A stretch of DNA of 5,740 nucleotides, taken from NCBI GenBank assembly GCA_029054485.1, contig JAIDFD010000086.1:1-5740 (forward strand). The letters are read 5' to 3'. Every line of letters starts with the position of its first letter. The first letter of the stretch is position 1. Origin of the DNA: Clostridia bacterium. Lineage in GTDB: Bacteria > Bacillota > Clostridia > Christensenellales > Borkfalkiaceae. The translations under genes were made by a program, and so were the position numbers. Below are positions 5,701-5,740 of this stretch, piece after piece. The notes beneath the pieces are model-generated. The model worked only from the letters and a program-made list of their open reading frames with translations, was not told the origin of the DNA and did no database searches.

Positions 5701-5740
5701 ACTAAGCGTTCCGCTTAACCGCGTATCTTAATTACCCGCG
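5701..5740. repeat. 40-bp direct repeat, copy B, running to the window edge
   Basis: This second copy of the 40-bp unit keeps the hairpin stem TAAGCG/CGCTTA (5703-5708 and 5712-5717) and changes only the loop, TTT to TTC; the other two changes lie together at 5720-5721. It ends exactly at the window edge, so the true unit may be longer and more copies may follow. No gene is visible from 5640 to 5740. Confidence 0.8.

Noticed and set aside
5635..5740. CRISPR array (40-bp repeats with a 26-bp spacer).
   Set aside because: Only two repeats are visible, they differ at 3 of 40 positions, the spacer is an inverted repeat, the first copy overlaps a coding end, and no cas gene is seen. It remains testable by extending to the right.

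Overview
The window looks like a piece of a low-to-mid GC Firmicutes chromosome, most likely an uncultured gut-type member of the Clostridia. This rests on the protein families present (a short XRE regulator, a clostridial-type GH13 glycosidase, a YitT/DUF2179 membrane protein), on sigma-A type promoters and on purine-rich ribosome binding sites. The sequence alone does not allow a genus. No mobile element, defence system, tRNA or rRNA is visible.

Layout, left to right: (1) 11-220 (+) is a 69-residue XRE-type DNA-binding protein that begins almost at the window edge. (2) 219-258 is a GC-rich hairpin with T-rich flanks on both strands, placed as a shared terminator between two convergent genes. 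(3) 260-2296 (-) is glgB, the glycogen branching enzyme, and 2320-4359 (-) is a GH13 alpha-glucan hydrolase with an N-terminal CBM34-like domain. They form a two-gene operon with a 23-bp gap, and the hydrolase is transcribed first. (4) 4360-4523 is a divergent promoter region with one sigma-A type promoter on each strand. (5) 4524-5639 (+) is a YitT-family multi-pass membrane protein, whose best start is 13 codons downstream of the longest open frame. (6) 5635-5740 holds two copies of a 40-bp hairpin-containing direct repeat, separated by a 26-bp segment that is itself an inverted repeat; the array may continue past the window.

The two GH13 enzymes fit storage-polysaccharide metabolism in the cytoplasm. 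GlgB adds alpha-1,6 branches to linear alpha-1,4-glucan. The companion hydrolase probably cuts alpha-glucans or maltodextrins. The other glycogen genes (glgA, glgC, glgD, glgP) are not in the window. The XRE gene and the YitT-family gene have no evident functional link to the pair.

I do not see a convincing new biological system here. The items most worth a second look are the repeat pair at the right edge, the lysine-rich tail on GlgB, and the overlapping palindromes between the two glycan genes.
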